DNA from: Geminicoccaceae bacterium
Lineage (GTDB): Bacteria > Pseudomonadota > Alphaproteobacteria > Geminicoccales > Geminicoccaceae
Length of the DNA stretch: 20,124 bases
Assembly (NCBI GenBank): GCA_020446285.1
Contig: JAGREZ010000095.1
Coordinates: 1-20,124, forward strand
Direction: 5' to 3'
Shown here: positions 1 to 8,388 of the stretch, piece after piece
Layout of the letters: every line of letters begins with the position of its first letter
How positions within the stretch are numbered: the stretch's first letter is position 1
Program-made: the position numbers and the translations under genes
Notes under the pieces: generated by a model
Seen by the model: the letters and a program-made list of their open reading frames with translations, nothing else
What the model was told of the DNA's origin: nothing
Databases searched by the model: none

Positions 1-1
1 G

Positions 2-553
2 CTTCTGGCCTTCACCCGCATGACCGGCGATCTGGTCAAGGCGATGATCCATTGCGGCAAGCCGGTCGTCGCGGCGGTGGATGGCATCTGCGTCGGCGCA
101 GGCGCCATCATCGCCATGGCTTCGGACCTGCGCATCGCCACGCCGGAGGCGAAGACCGCGTTTCTCTTCACCCGCGTCGGCCTTGCCGGTTGCGACATGG
201 GAGCCTGCGCGATCCTGCCGCGAATCATCGGCCAGGGGCGTGCCGCCGAGTTGCTGTATACAGGCCGTTCGATGAATGCCGCGGAGGGCCTCGCCTGGGG
301 CTTCTTCAACCGTCTCGTCGAGGCTGGCACGCTGGATGCCGAGGCACGGGAGATGGCGGGGCGCATCGCTTCGGGTCCGACATTCGCCCACATGATGACC
401 AAGACCATGCTGGCGCAGGAATGGTCGATGTCGATCGAACAGGCGATCGAGGCCGAGGCGCAGGCTCAGGCGATCTGTATGCAGACAGCCGATTTCGAAC
501 GCGCCTTCCGCGCTTTCGTGGCGAAGGAGAAACCTGTGTTCGAGGGCGATTGA
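2..553 (+). CDS. enoyl-CoA hydratase/isomerase family protein (5' partial)
   Basis: The reading frame is already open at the left edge, so the N-terminus is missing; 183 residues remain. The crotonase fold is recognisable from [15 protein letters not shown] (the first oxyanion-hole segment), ASDLRIA and [15 protein letters not shown] (the second segment). Such proteins hydrate or isomerise acyl-CoA thioesters in the cytoplasm. Aligned by eye to rat mitochondrial crotonase, the two catalytic glutamates (E144, E164) are replaced by Ile and Thr. An Asp in GCDMG lies close to the active-site Asp of dienoyl-CoA isomerases, so simple hydratase activity is doubtful. The stop TGA (551-553) shares its last base with the ATG of the acyl-CoA dehydrogenase, which indicates translational coupling in one catabolic operon. 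Family is secure; substrate is unknown. Confidence 0.88.
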   Translation, partial: LLAFTRMTGDLVKAMIHCGKPVVAAVDGICVGAGAIIAMASDLRIATPEAKTAFLFTRVGLAGCDMGACAILPRIIGQGRAAELLYTGRSMNAAEGLAWGFFNRLVEAGTLDAEAREMAGRIASGPTFAHMMTKTMLAQEWSMSIEQAIEAEAQAQAICMQTADFERAFRAFVAKEKPVFEGD

Positions 554-1725
554 TGTCTGATCGCACCTTTCTCGACTGGCCATTCTTCGAGGATCGCCAC
601 CGGACATTCGCGGCAGGGCTGGAGGAATGGGCACGCAGCGAACTCATCGACATCGACCATGGCGATACCGACACCACCTGCCGCAGGCTGGTGAAGGCAC
701 TCGGCAGGGATGGCTGGCTGATGCCCACCGCCATCGACCCCGGCAGCGATGAAACACTCGACCTGCGCACGCTTTGTCTGGCCCGCGAAACACTGGCGCG
801 GCATGACGGGCTCGCCGATTTTGCGTTCGCCATGCAGGGCCTCGGCACCGGTGCCATTTCGCTCTTCGGCACACCATCCCAGCAAGCGGAATGGTTGCCG
901 CATACGCGCCGGGGTGAGGCCATTGCCGCCTTCGCGCTCACCGAACCGCAATCGGGCTCGGATGTCGCCGGTTCCACCATGACCGCAACCCGCGACAGCG
1001 GGGACTGGATACTGAACGGCGAGAAGACCTGGATCTCCAATGGCGGCATCGCCGATCTGTATACGATCTTTGCCCGTACCGGCGAAGCCCCCGGCGCGAA
1101 AGGGCTCTCCGCGTTTCTCGTGCCGGCCGGTTCGCCGGGTTTCGCGATTTCCGAGCGGCTGCATACAATCGCCCCCCATCCACTCGCCCGGCTCCGCTTC
1201 GACGATTGCCGCATTCCCGCCACGAGCCTGCTCGGTCGCCCGGGCGAAGGCTTCCGGATCGCCATGTCGGTCCTCGACATGTTCCGCTCCACCGTCGCCG
1301 CCGCCGCTCTCGGCCTTGCCCGACGGGCACTGGACGAGGCACTCGCACATGTCACCACGCGCAGGATTCAGGGCGCGCCGCTGGCCGACCTGCAATTCGT
1401 GCAGGGCCACATCGCGCGGATGGCGGTCGATATCGACGCCTCCGCCCTCCTGACCTGCCGCGCCGCATGGACCCGCGACAGCGGTGTGGCGCGCATCACC
1501 CGCGAGGCGGCGATGGCCAAGCTGTATGCAACCGAGCGGGCGCAGACGGTGATCGACAGCGCCGTGCAGCTCTTCGGCGGTGAGGGTGTACGCAGCGGCC
1601 ACATCGCCGAGCGCCTCTATCGCGAGATCCGCGCGCTGCGCATCTATGAGGGTGCCAGCGACGTGCAGAAGATCATCATCGCCCGCTCGACGCTTGCCGC
1701 CGCAGCGAGCAACCAGCCTGCCTGA
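553..1725 (+). CDS. acyl-CoA dehydrogenase family protein
   Basis: This 390-residue flavoprotein has the usual family length. It oxidises an acyl-CoA thioester to the enoyl-CoA and passes electrons to ETF. Visible family marks are the FAD/substrate segment [14 protein letters not shown] (residues 127-140), WISNGG (160-165) and the C-terminal [11 protein letters not shown], with E366 as probable catalytic base. The C-terminal helical domain contains QLFGGEGV, also typical. The ATG at 553 overlaps the upstream stop in a TGATG junction. This start fits the family length, whereas the frame upstream of it is a shadow of the hydratase gene. It sits between an enoyl-CoA hydratase-like protein and a Rid protein, which suggests beta-oxidation-like steps on a ring-derived or amino-substituted CoA ester. 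The exact substrate cannot be read. Confidence 0.93.
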   Translation: MSDRTFLDWPFFEDRHRTFAAGLEEWARSELIDIDHGDTDTTCRRLVKALGRDGWLMPTAIDPGSDETLDLRTLCLARETLARHDGLADFAFAMQGLGTGAISLFGTPSQQAEWLPHTRRGEAIAAFALTEPQSGSDVAGSTMTATRDSGDWILNGEKTWISNGGIADLYTIFARTGEAPGAKGLSAFLVPAGSPGFAISERLHTIAPHPLARLRFDDCRIPATSLLGRPGEGFRIAMSVLDMFRSTVAAAALGLARRALDEALAHVTTRRIQGAPLADLQFVQGHIARMAVDIDASALLTCRAAWTRDSGVARITREAAMAKLYATERAQTVIDSAVQLFGGEGVRSGHIAERLYREIRALRIYEGASDVQKIIIARSTLAAAASNQPA

Positions 1726-1752
1726 AGACGGTTCCATCGACGGAAAAGGACC

Positions 1753-2172
1753 ATGAGCCACACGATCATCCAGCCGGACGGCTGGCCTCCGGCCAGAGGC
1801 TATGCCAACGGCGTGCTCGCGAGCAACGGAACGCTCCATATCGGCGGCCAGATCGGCTGGAACGCCGCGATGACATTCGAGAGCGACGATTTCGTCGCAC
1901 AGACGGAACAGGCGCTCGCCAATATCAGGACCGTACTCGAAGCCGCCGGCGGTACGGTCACCGATCTGGTTCGCCTTACATGGTATGTCACCGACAAGAA
2001 TGAGTATCTCGCCCGCCAGCGCGAGCTTGGCGAGGCCTATCGGCGCGTTCTCGGCCGTCACTTTCCGGCGATGACACTGGTCGAGGTCAACGCACTCGTC
2101 GAGGACCGCGCCCGCGTCGAGATCGAGGCGACCGCCGTCCTGACCGCCCGTGGACAATCATCCGACGGGTGA
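1753..2172 (+). CDS. Rid family protein (YjgF/YER057c/UK114)
   Basis: The 139-residue product has the length and motifs of the trimeric Rid fold: LHIGGQIGWN (28-37), QTEQALANIRTVLEAAGG (50-67) and the C-terminal VEIEATAV (122-129). RidA proper hydrolyses reactive enamines/imines and needs an Arg in a PAR(S/T) motif. Here the equivalent segment is FPAMTLVEV with Met107, so it belongs with the Rid subgroups that lack this Arg and may not be a general imine deaminase. It lies 27 nt after the acyl-CoA dehydrogenase in the same direction, so it probably acts in that pathway. A candidate Shine-Dalgarno (GGAAAAGGA, 1742-1750) precedes ATG 1753. Its last 15 nt overlap the tail of the convergent amidase gene. 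Confidence 0.9.
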   Translation: MSHTIIQPDGWPPARGYANGVLASNGTLHIGGQIGWNAAMTFESDDFVAQTEQALANIRTVLEAAGGTVTDLVRLTWYVTDKNEYLARQRELGEAYRRVLGRHFPAMTLVEVNALVEDRARVEIEATAVLTARGQSSDG

Positions 2173-2961
2173 GGAAGGGCGGCGCTCGATAGCAGCGAGT
2201 TCGTCCGCCAGCGCGATCACGCGGCCCATGGTCTCCGCATCGAGCACACCGTCGACACGGTGCCGCCGGTGCCGCCGCTGGAAGGCCCGGATGATGTCAG
2301 GGAGGCCGGTTGCCGGAAGATCGAAATCGTAGCCCACGCTTTTCAGGAGCGCCCCGGCACGCCGGGCATCGGGCTCGACCGGTGCTGCGGGCCCGATCTC
2401 GACGGCGAGCCCCTGTCGCGCGAGCATCGCCCAGTCGAAGAGCTCGCCCGGATCCTCCTTGCGCGCCGGTGCCACATCACTGTGCGCCAGCACGTTCGTT
2501 CGCGAAATTCCGTGACGTTCGAGGATATCGGCGAGGAGACCCGCAAGGGCATCCATCTGGACACCGGGAAACGGCCGGTAGCCCCATTCATGGCCGGGAT
2601 TGACGATCTCTATGCCGATCGTGTTGTCGTTGAGCCCGCGCCGTCCCGCCCAGCCGCTGACGCCTGCATGCCACGCCCGGCCGATCTCCGGCACGAGCTG
2701 GCAGATCCGCCCGTCCTCGTCGATGAAATAATGCGCACTCACCTTCGCCCGGACATCGCACAGGCGTGCGAGCGCCTCGTCCGCGCTGCGCATGCCCGTA
2801 TAATGCAGAATGACCGCATCGACCGCGACGCCGGGCGGGCGTTCGTCGAAATTCGGCGACGGGCGGAATTCAGAAACGGTCGAGCAGTCGGTCGTAATAG
2901 TCGAGCTCCAGTGGCGGTCTCTGCCGGTCGCCCGACCGGCGATACAGTTCCTCCAGAACAT
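2158..2961 (-). CDS. N-acetylmuramoyl-L-alanine amidase with peptidoglycan-binding domain
   Basis: This is an Amidase_2 zinc enzyme that cleaves the MurNAc-L-Ala bond of peptidoglycan or muropeptides. Zinc ligands by analogy with AmpD are the His in VILHYTGM, the His in LAHSDVAP and the Asp in KEDPG; the Glu in IGIEIVN is the probable catalytic residue. A C-terminal helical segment (FQRRHRRHRVDGVLDAETMG) matches PG_binding_1. The overall form is AmpD/AmiD-like, with no signal peptide visible. The start is uncertain: conserved sequence begins near 2877, but the nearest upstream in-frame ATG is 2961, giving a 92-nt overlap with the preceding gene, and another lies at 3024. No ATG, GTG or TTG occurs in frame between 2878 and 2930. 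An ATT at 2898 has GGAG 7 nt before it. It is the last gene of the minus-strand series. Confidence 0.87.
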   Translation of the reverse strand: MFWRNCIAGRATGRDRHWSSTITTDCSTVSEFRPSPNFDERPPGVAVDAVILHYTGMRSADEALARLCDVRAKVSAHYFIDEDGRICQLVPEIGRAWHAGVSGWAGRRGLNDNTIGIEIVNPGHEWGYRPFPGVQMDALAGLLADILERHGISRTNVLAHSDVAPARKEDPGELFDWAMLARQGLAVEIGPAAPVEPDARRAGALLKSVGYDFDLPATGLPDIIRAFQRRHRRHRVDGVLDAETMGRVIALADELAAIERRPSSPVG

Positions 2962-5386
2962 CACGGGCACGACCGAGATCGCTTTCGCCCGGCAGTTCCG
3001 TACCTTCGGAATCGAAGCCGCCATCGTTGCGGGTCGACCGCCCGAGCGGGTCGCGGCCCTGTTGCCCGGTCTGCTGCCGGCCCTGTCCGCCCTGCTGTCC
3101 CGGTTGCTGTGCCATCATCTGGCGCATCTGTTCGAGCATCGCCTGACCGCCCTGCTGCATCAGGTCGAGCGCCTGTCCCTGCGGACCGACCGCCTGTCCC
3201 GCATCGCCCTCGCGCAGGGCGTCACGGGCGTCGCGCATCTGCATTTCCGCCTGTCCAAGCGCCCGCGGCAGATCCATGCCCATCTCACCCATGCGCCGCA
3301 TCAGCTCGCCGAGCGCACGACGCAGGGCTTCCTGTTCCGACGCCGCCTGTCCGGAGCCATCCCCGCCCGGCTGCTGTCCCGGTTGCTGCGACTGTCCCTG
3401 TTGCCCCTGCTGTCCCTGTTGCCCTTGCTGTTCACCTTGTTGCGACATGCCGTCAGCGTCGTTCTGCATCCGGAATGAACGGTCGAGGAGATCGCGCTGG
3501 AGTTCGATCATGCGCTGCAGGTCGCCCATGGCCTGTTCTCCCGGCCCGGGCTGCATGGGCTGCATCGCCGTCTGCATGTTCTCCATCATCCGCTGCAACT
3601 CGGCGAGCAGTTCCTGGGCCTGATCGCGCGCACCGCTGCGCATGAGCTCACGGGCACGGTCGAGCATCGATTGCAGATCCTCGGGCGTCACCATCCGCGA
3701 CGGATCGAGCGGCTGCATTTCAGCCCCCTCGGGCATGCGCTGGCCCTGTTCCAGGGCGTTGCGCATCATTTCGGCCATATAACGCTGCATGGCCTGCTGC
3801 AACTCGTCCATGAGCCGCTCGAGTTCGGAATCGTCAGCACCTTCGAGAAGCGCGCGCTGCAACGCTTCCTGCAACGCCCGCAACTCCTTTTCGGCCATGG
3901 ACAACTGCCCCTCCTCGATGAAGAGGGCAAGATCCCAGAGCGTATCGATGACCGAGCGCACCTCGCCCGGATCGTCCGGCGCGCCACGCAGACGGCTGGC
4001 GGTCGCGAACAGGGAAAGCTGAACGCCGGTCCCCTGCTGTTCGGCGGGCTCGCTCCGGCCAAGCGCATCCAGCCGGGCCGATGATGAAAGGCGTTCGTCA
4101 GGATAACGGACAATATCCTTGCGCACAGAGATGATCGCCCGTGCGAGAGGATGGCTGAAGCGCCGCTCCGGCAGGACGATCCCGATTTCCTCGCTGACAC
4201 CCGTCTGCCCCGGAGCATCGCTCGCCTTCAGACGCATCCGCACCGGCAGACCGGCCAGCGGGTGGGCGCTCAGATCGACATGCACACCCGTTACGAGCTC
4301 CTTCGGCGAGCCCGCCGGCGCCAGCAGTTCACGTTCCTCGAACGCTCCGGCCGGCTCGACGGCGGCGAATTCGAGCGTGAGGCGCTGCAGGCCGTAATCG
4401 TCGGCCGCCCGGAAGCGGATTTCGAGGGTGCCACGCTGCGACGCCGCCGGCTCGCCGTCGAAGGCGATTTCCGGTTCGGTGTCGGGGATGACAGCGATGA
4501 TCCATGAGCGCAGGACCTCATCCTCGCCGACACCGGCGGCGACCGCGAGTTCACCGTCTTCGGCGAGCCCGAACGCGATCTGTGCACTGCCATGACCATC
4601 CCGACCGACACCGAGCCATTCCGGCACCAGCGGGGTTCCGGCGAACGCGATGGCCGGCAGCGCATCCGCGCGGCCGGCAAGGCCGTGCAGCTGCAACAGC
4701 GCCTCGCTGCCCACCGGCACATCCAGCGGAGCCGTGCTGCCGCGCGGATCGGCGGAAAAGGGGGCAAGCCCGGTATAGGCCGGCGGTGTGATCCAGAGAT
4801 CGGCGACCAGTTCCGCAGGCAGGATCCGCACCCTTTCGCCCGGTGCCAATGCCTGCTGGAGACGCGGAATCCAGGCACCGCGCGCCTCGACCATGGCGAC
4901 GATGAGCACGAGCCCGAGTGCTGCGCGAAGCGCCCAGGGATCCAGCATCGGCATTCTCGAACGCGGGGGGGCGACACGCAGCCTCTCCGTCTCCCTCAGC
5001 GCCCGCTCGCGATGACGCTGCCAGAGCCTTGCTGTCAGCGGATCGTCGCCATTGCCGCCCAGTTCGTCACCGAGTGCGGCGATCGGCTCGTGGCGGAGCC
5101 CGCTGTCCCGCTCGAGCCGCGAGACCGCTTCCCGTCTCGTCACCAGGCGGAAATTGCGCAAACCGACATGGAGCGCTGCAAGAAACGCCAGCGCGAACAG
5201 CCCGAGACCAGCCCAGTGAACCATGACCGGCACCGCCGCCCAGACATCCACCCAGGCCAGCACGACGAAGACCAGCACCACGACCAGCGCCGGAAACACC
5301 ATCGGCCACAGCCGTTCGACGAATTCGAACCAGCGGGCGGCCGAGAGCCTGCGCTCCAGCCGGCGACCGGCCGAATCGCCACTCAT
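2870..5386 (-). CDS. TIGR02302/DUF4175 family membrane protein
   Basis: An 838-residue protein of an alphaproteobacterial family with no established biochemical role. Three hydrophobic segments lie near the N-terminus (about residues 28-46, 55-73 and 151-167), followed by a large soluble region. The middle and C-terminal parts carry long Met/Gln/Glu-rich helical segments with coiled-coil character (about 490-640). Two Gln/Gly-rich low-complexity tracts follow, at about 645-673 and 757-785. Length, N-terminal membrane segments and the Q-rich C-terminal half are what I recognise as TIGR02302. It lies 141 bp after lysA and overlaps the amidase reading frame, so an envelope-related role is a reasonable inference. 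ATG 5386 is the first Met before the conserved membrane region. Confidence 0.88.
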   Translation of the reverse strand: MSGDSAGRRLERRLSAARWFEFVERLWPMVFPALVVVLVFVVLAWVDVWAAVPVMVHWAGLGLFALAFLAALHVGLRNFRLVTRREAVSRLERDSGLRHEPIAALGDELGGNGDDPLTARLWQRHRERALRETERLRVAPPRSRMPMLDPWALRAALGLVLIVAMVEARGAWIPRLQQALAPGERVRILPAELVADLWITPPAYTGLAPFSADPRGSTAPLDVPVGSEALLQLHGLAGRADALPAIAFAGTPLVPEWLGVGRDGHGSAQIAFGLAEDGELAVAAGVGEDEVLRSWIIAVIPDTEPEIAFDGEPAASQRGTLEIRFRAADDYGLQRLTLEFAAVEPAGAFEERELLAPAGSPKELVTGVHVDLSAHPLAGLPVRMRLKASDAPGQTGVSEEIGIVLPERRFSHPLARAIISVRKDIVRYPDERLSSSARLDALGRSEPAEQQGTGVQLSLFATASRLRGAPDDPGEVRSVIDTLWDLALFIEEGQLSMAEKELRALQEALQRALLEGADDSELERLMDELQQAMQRYMAEMMRNALEQGQRMPEGAEMQPLDPSRMVTPEDLQSMLDRARELMRSGARDQAQELLAELQRMMENMQTAMQPMQPGPGEQAMGDLQRMIELQRDLLDRSFRMQNDADGMSQQGEQQGQQGQQGQQGQSQQPGQQPGGDGSGQAASEQEALRRALGELMRRMGEMGMDLPRALGQAEMQMRDARDALREGDAGQAVGPQGQALDLMQQGGQAMLEQMRQMMAQQPGQQGGQGRQQTGQQGRDPLGRSTRNDGGFDSEGTELPGESDLGRARDVLEELYRRSGDRQRPPLELDYYDRLLDRF

Positions 5387-5462
5387 CGCACCGGCGCCGG
5401 CAAGACCGCCTCAGCCGCCGCCCGCCGGTGGCCGTCATCATGCCTCGAAACCGGATACCGCC

Positions 5463-5524
5463 GGATATTGCCGCGCGCGCCCGGATCATCGCCGCGCCCG
5501 CCCGCATCATCGCCGCGCGCGCCC
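5463..5524. repeat. short GC-rich tandem repeat, about three 21-bp units
   Basis: In the 141-bp gap between lysA and the DUF4175 gene, units of the form GGATCATCGCCGCGCCCGCC follow one another at 5463-5482 (20 bp), 5483-5503 and 5504-5524. A degraded fourth copy runs into the lysA stop codon. The units differ at a few positions. The minus-strand frame through them is open but has no support as a gene. Replication slippage is the simplest origin; an effect on lysA mRNA 3' structure is possible but unproven. Confidence 0.6.
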
Positions 5525-5527
5525 GGA

Positions 5528-6802
5528 CTATGCGGCGGGAACCTCGTCGAGCCAGGCCGGAATGGATTCATCGGCGTACTGCTCCTCAGCTTGGCGGGCC
5601 GGCTTGATCAGCGCCCAGCGCCCGCCATCGACCAGAACTTCCGCCGGCGAGGGGCGGCTGTTGTAGTCGGAAGCCATCACCGCACCATACGCGCCAGCCG
5701 ATCCGAACGCAACGAGGTCGCCGGAATCGAGCGGCGGCAGCATGCGCCCGCGACCGAACACGTCACTGCTTTCACAAATGGGGCCAACGACGTCCACCGG
5801 CAACCGCTCCCCGCCATTTTCACGAACGGGAACGATCTCGTGCCACGCATCATACATGGCCGGCCTTACCAGAGTGTTCATTCCGGCATCGAGGATCAGG
5901 AACTGCCGGTCGTCGGTGATCTTCCGGTAGATGACCCGGCTCACCAGCATTCCTGCCTCGGCGACGAGCGCGCGACCGGGCTCGAACAGCAGCCGACAGT
6001 CCAGCCCACTCGCCAGCCGGGCGACGAGATCGGCATAGCCCTGTGCATCCAGCGGCTGCTCGTCCCTGTAGGTCACGCCGAACCCGCCGCCAAGGTCGAG
6101 CGTGGTCAACGGATGGCCGACCGCCCGCATGTCGCGGAAAAGCCGGATGCCGCGCGCATAGGCGGCCTCGAACGGATCGAGTGCGGTGATCTGCGAGCCG
6201 ATATGCATGTGCAGGCCGACAGCCTTCACGCCGGGAAGTTCACGCATGTGAGCGAGGATTTCCGGCACCCGGTCATGCGCGATGCCGAACTTGTCCTGCT
6301 TGCGGCCGGTGCTCGTCTTGTCGTGCGTCTTCGCCTCGACATGCGGATTGACGCGCAATGCCACCGGCGCATCGACGCCCATGGACGAGGCGATCGCCGA
6401 AAGCCGCTTCAGTTCGGGAAGCGATTCGACGTTGATCTGGAGAATGGATTGCTGCAACGCGAAGCGGATCTCGTCATCAGTCTTGGCGACACCGGCAAAG
6501 ACGATCTTCGAGGGCGGCACGCCGGCGGCGAGCGCGCGCCTGATCTCGCCCATCGACACCGTGTCGGCGCCGGCTCCCGCCTGTGCCAGCGTGCGGATCA
6601 CGGCAAGGTTGCTGTTGGCCTTGAGCGCATAGCAGAACAACGCGTTCTGCCCGGAGAATGCGCGGACATATTCGTGAAGCCGGTCCCTCATGGCACCGGC
6701 AGAATAGACATAGACGGGCGTACCCGACCGGTCGGCGATGTCGCCGAGACTCACATCCTCGCAACAGAGAATGCCGTCCCTGTACTGAAAGGCGTTGCAC
6801 AT
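5528..6802 (-). CDS. lysA: diaminopimelate decarboxylase
   Basis: The 424-residue product fits LysA, the PLP enzyme that decarboxylates meso-diaminopimelate to L-lysine in the cytoplasm. PLP-binding Lys61 lies in FCYALKANSN, the phosphate-binding glycine loop is DLGGGFGVTY, and the C-terminal active-site motif GPICESSDVFG carries Cys343. Further family marks are FEPGRALVAEAG and SAGAYGAVMASDYNSRP. ATG 6802 is preceded by GGAGTGA, which also contains the end of lptM; only 7 nt separate the two genes. The order argH - lptM - lysA indicates one transcript and ties lysine/DAP supply to envelope genes. Confidence 0.97.
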   Translation of the reverse strand: MCNAFQYRDGILCCEDVSLGDIADRSGTPVYVYSAGAMRDRLHEYVRAFSGQNALFCYALKANSNLAVIRTLAQAGAGADTVSMGEIRRALAAGVPPSKIVFAGVAKTDDEIRFALQQSILQINVESLPELKRLSAIASSMGVDAPVALRVNPHVEAKTHDKTSTGRKQDKFGIAHDRVPEILAHMRELPGVKAVGLHMHIGSQITALDPFEAAYARGIRLFRDMRAVGHPLTTLDLGGGFGVTYRDEQPLDAQGYADLVARLASGLDCRLLFEPGRALVAEAGMLVSRVIYRKITDDRQFLILDAGMNTLVRPAMYDAWHEIVPVRENGGERLPVDVVGPICESSDVFGRGRMLPPLDSGDLVAFGSAGAYGAVMASDYNSRPSPAEVLVDGGRWALIKPARQAEEQYADESIPAWLDEVPAA

Positions 6803-6809
6803 GGGGCGT

Positions 6810-6965
6810 TCACTCCATCACCGACGGTTTGCCGTCGGCCTCGTTGTTCTCGATCTCAGGCGAAGGAACTTCCTCGCGTCGATCGGGCAGCCTGAGATCG
6901 CCCCGCCGCCCGCAACCGGACATCAGGACGAGAACGGCCATGGCCAGCAACCGGCGACGGTTCAT
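6810..6965 (-). CDS. lptM: LptM (YifL-type) small lipoprotein
   Basis: A 51-residue lipoprotein precursor. It has a basic N-terminus (MNRRR), a hydrophobic core and a lipobox with Cys18 (LMSGC), followed at once by GRRGDLRLPD, the signature of the LptM/YifL family. In Escherichia coli LptM assists disulfide maturation of the LptD/E lipopolysaccharide translocon in the outer membrane. The mature part is short, acidic and probably disordered. A longer in-frame extension to 7037 runs inside argH and would destroy the N-terminal signal, so ATG 6965 is preferred. It starts 10 nt after the argH stop. Placement beside lysA parallels the yifL-dapF neighbourhood in enterobacteria. Confidence 0.87.
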   Translation of the reverse strand: MNRRRLLAMAVLVLMSGCGRRGDLRLPDRREEVPSPEIENNEADGKPSVME

Positions 6966-6975
6966 GTGCCGCGTC

Positions 6976-8370
6976 TCAAAGCACGCTTCTCCAGCGGGCG
7001 ACCTGCTCGCGCACGCGCTCGGGTGCGGTGCCGCCATGGCTCATCCGGCTGGCGACCGAACGATGGACGCCCAGAACCTCGAACACCGCCGCCTCGAGGC
7101 GTCCGTCGATCGCGGCAAGATCGTCGGGCGACAGGTCCTCGAGCCCGCAGCCCCGTTCCTCGGCCCGTTTCACCGCCCGCGCCGAGACCGAATGCGCCTC
7201 GCGGAACGGCGCGCCCTTGACGCGCACCAGCCAGTCGGCGAGATCGGTCGCGGTGGTGAAGCCGACCCCCGCCGCCGCTTCCATGCGTTCGGGGAAGACC
7301 TGCATCGAGCGAATCATCTCGCGCGAGGCTGCAAGGCACAGCTCGACCGTGTCCACCGCATCGAAGAGCCCTTCCTTGTCCTCCTGCATGTCCTTGCTGT
7401 AGGTCATGGGCAGGCCCTTGAGCGTGACCAGCATCGCCTGCAGATGGCCGATCACGCGCCCGCTCTTGCCGCGCACCAGCTCGGCAGCATCGGGATTGCG
7501 CTTCTGCGGCATGATGGAACTGCCGGAGGTGAAATCCTCGCTCATCCTGACGAAACCGAACTGCGGCGTCGACCAGAGCACCAGTTCTTCCGCGAGACGC
7601 GAGAGATGCACCGCGAGGATGCTCGCACCGGCGAGATAGTCGAGCACGAAATCACGATCCGATACCGCGTCGATGGAATTGTCGCACGGCGCGTCGAAAC
7701 CGAGTTCCTCCGCCGTCATCGACCGGTCGACGGGAAAGCTCGTTCCGGCCAGCGCCGCCGCTCCGAGCGGCGACACGTTCATGCGCTTGCGGGCATCGGC
7801 GAAGCGCGAGCGGTCACGCGCGAGCATCTCCACATAGGCGAGCAGATGATGGCCGAACGTCACCGGCTGCGCCGCCTGCAGATGGGTGAAGCCCGGCATC
7901 ACGTCGGCGGCATGGCGATCGGCCCGCTCGACGAGCGCGCGCATCACGCTCTCGATGAGCATGACCGCCCGGTCGAGGGCATCCCGCGTCCATAGCCTGA
8001 GATCGGTCGCCACCTGATCGTTGCGCGAACGCCCCGTATGCAGCCTGCGTCCGGGTTCGCCGATGAGGTCGGTCAGCCGCGATTCGATGTTGAGATGAAT
8101 GTCCTCGAGCTCGGTACTGAACGCGAACTTGCCCTGTTCGATCTCGTCCTGGATGGTCTCGAGCCCCATGAGGATGGCGTCGCAATCCTCCTCGCTGATG
8201 ATGCCGGAATGCGCCAGCATGCGCGCATGCGCAATCGACCCGCGTATATCCTGCGCATAGAGCCGCTTGTCGAAGCCGATCGATGCGTTAATCTGTTCCA
8301 TCAGCGGCGCCGGGCCACTGGAGAAGTGCCCGCCCCACAGATCGCGTCCGCTGCCCGCCTTTTCGCTCAT
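6976..8370 (-). CDS. argH: argininosuccinate lyase
   Basis: The 464-residue product matches ArgH length. It splits argininosuccinate into arginine and fumarate, the last step of arginine synthesis, as a cytoplasmic homotetramer. Family marks include [12 protein letters not shown] near the N-terminus, [12 protein letters not shown], and the fumarase/aspartase superfamily signature [13 protein letters not shown] around residue 280, which holds the catalytic Ser loop. ATG 8370 (MSEKAG) is chosen because the frame upstream of it is antisense to tlpA and lacks family similarity. It appears to be the first gene of the minus-strand operon. Its promoter region must overlap tlpA, because the two start codons are 18 bp apart. 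Confidence 0.97.
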   Translation of the reverse strand: MSEKAGSGRDLWGGHFSSGPAPLMEQINASIGFDKRLYAQDIRGSIAHARMLAHSGIISEEDCDAILMGLETIQDEIEQGKFAFSTELEDIHLNIESRLTDLIGEPGRRLHTGRSRNDQVATDLRLWTRDALDRAVMLIESVMRALVERADRHAADVMPGFTHLQAAQPVTFGHHLLAYVEMLARDRSRFADARKRMNVSPLGAAALAGTSFPVDRSMTAEELGFDAPCDNSIDAVSDRDFVLDYLAGASILAVHLSRLAEELVLWSTPQFGFVRMSEDFTSGSSIMPQKRNPDAAELVRGKSGRVIGHLQAMLVTLKGLPMTYSKDMQEDKEGLFDAVDTVELCLAASREMIRSMQVFPERMEAAAGVGFTTATDLADWLVRVKGAPFREAHSVSARAVKRAEERGCGLEDLSPDDLAAIDGRLEAAVFEVLGVHRSVASRMSHGGTAPERVREQVARWRSVL

Positions 8371-8388
8371 TCCCGAAGGTCGCTCCCG

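Noticed and set aside
466..2157. 563-codon open frame on the minus strand
   Set aside because: It is antisense to the acyl-CoA dehydrogenase and Rid genes, has no domain signature, and is expected from codon bias in GC-rich DNA.
2260..3645. 461-codon open frame on the plus strand
   Set aside because: It is antisense to the amidase and the Q-rich part of the DUF4175 gene; the product is Arg/Pro/Ala-rich with no family features.
5463..5530. CRISPR-like array
   Set aside because: The units are directly adjacent, imperfect and without unique spacers; there are no cas genes in the window.
4592..6895. 767-codon open frame on the plus strand
   Set aside because: It lies antisense to lysA and the DUF4175 gene, both of which have clear family motifs. 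Its His/Arg/Gly-rich product looks like a high-GC shadow and has no recognisable domain.
6658..7995. 445-codon open frame on the plus strand
   Set aside because: It is antisense to argH, lptM and the start of lysA, which are secure; composition is that of a shadow frame.
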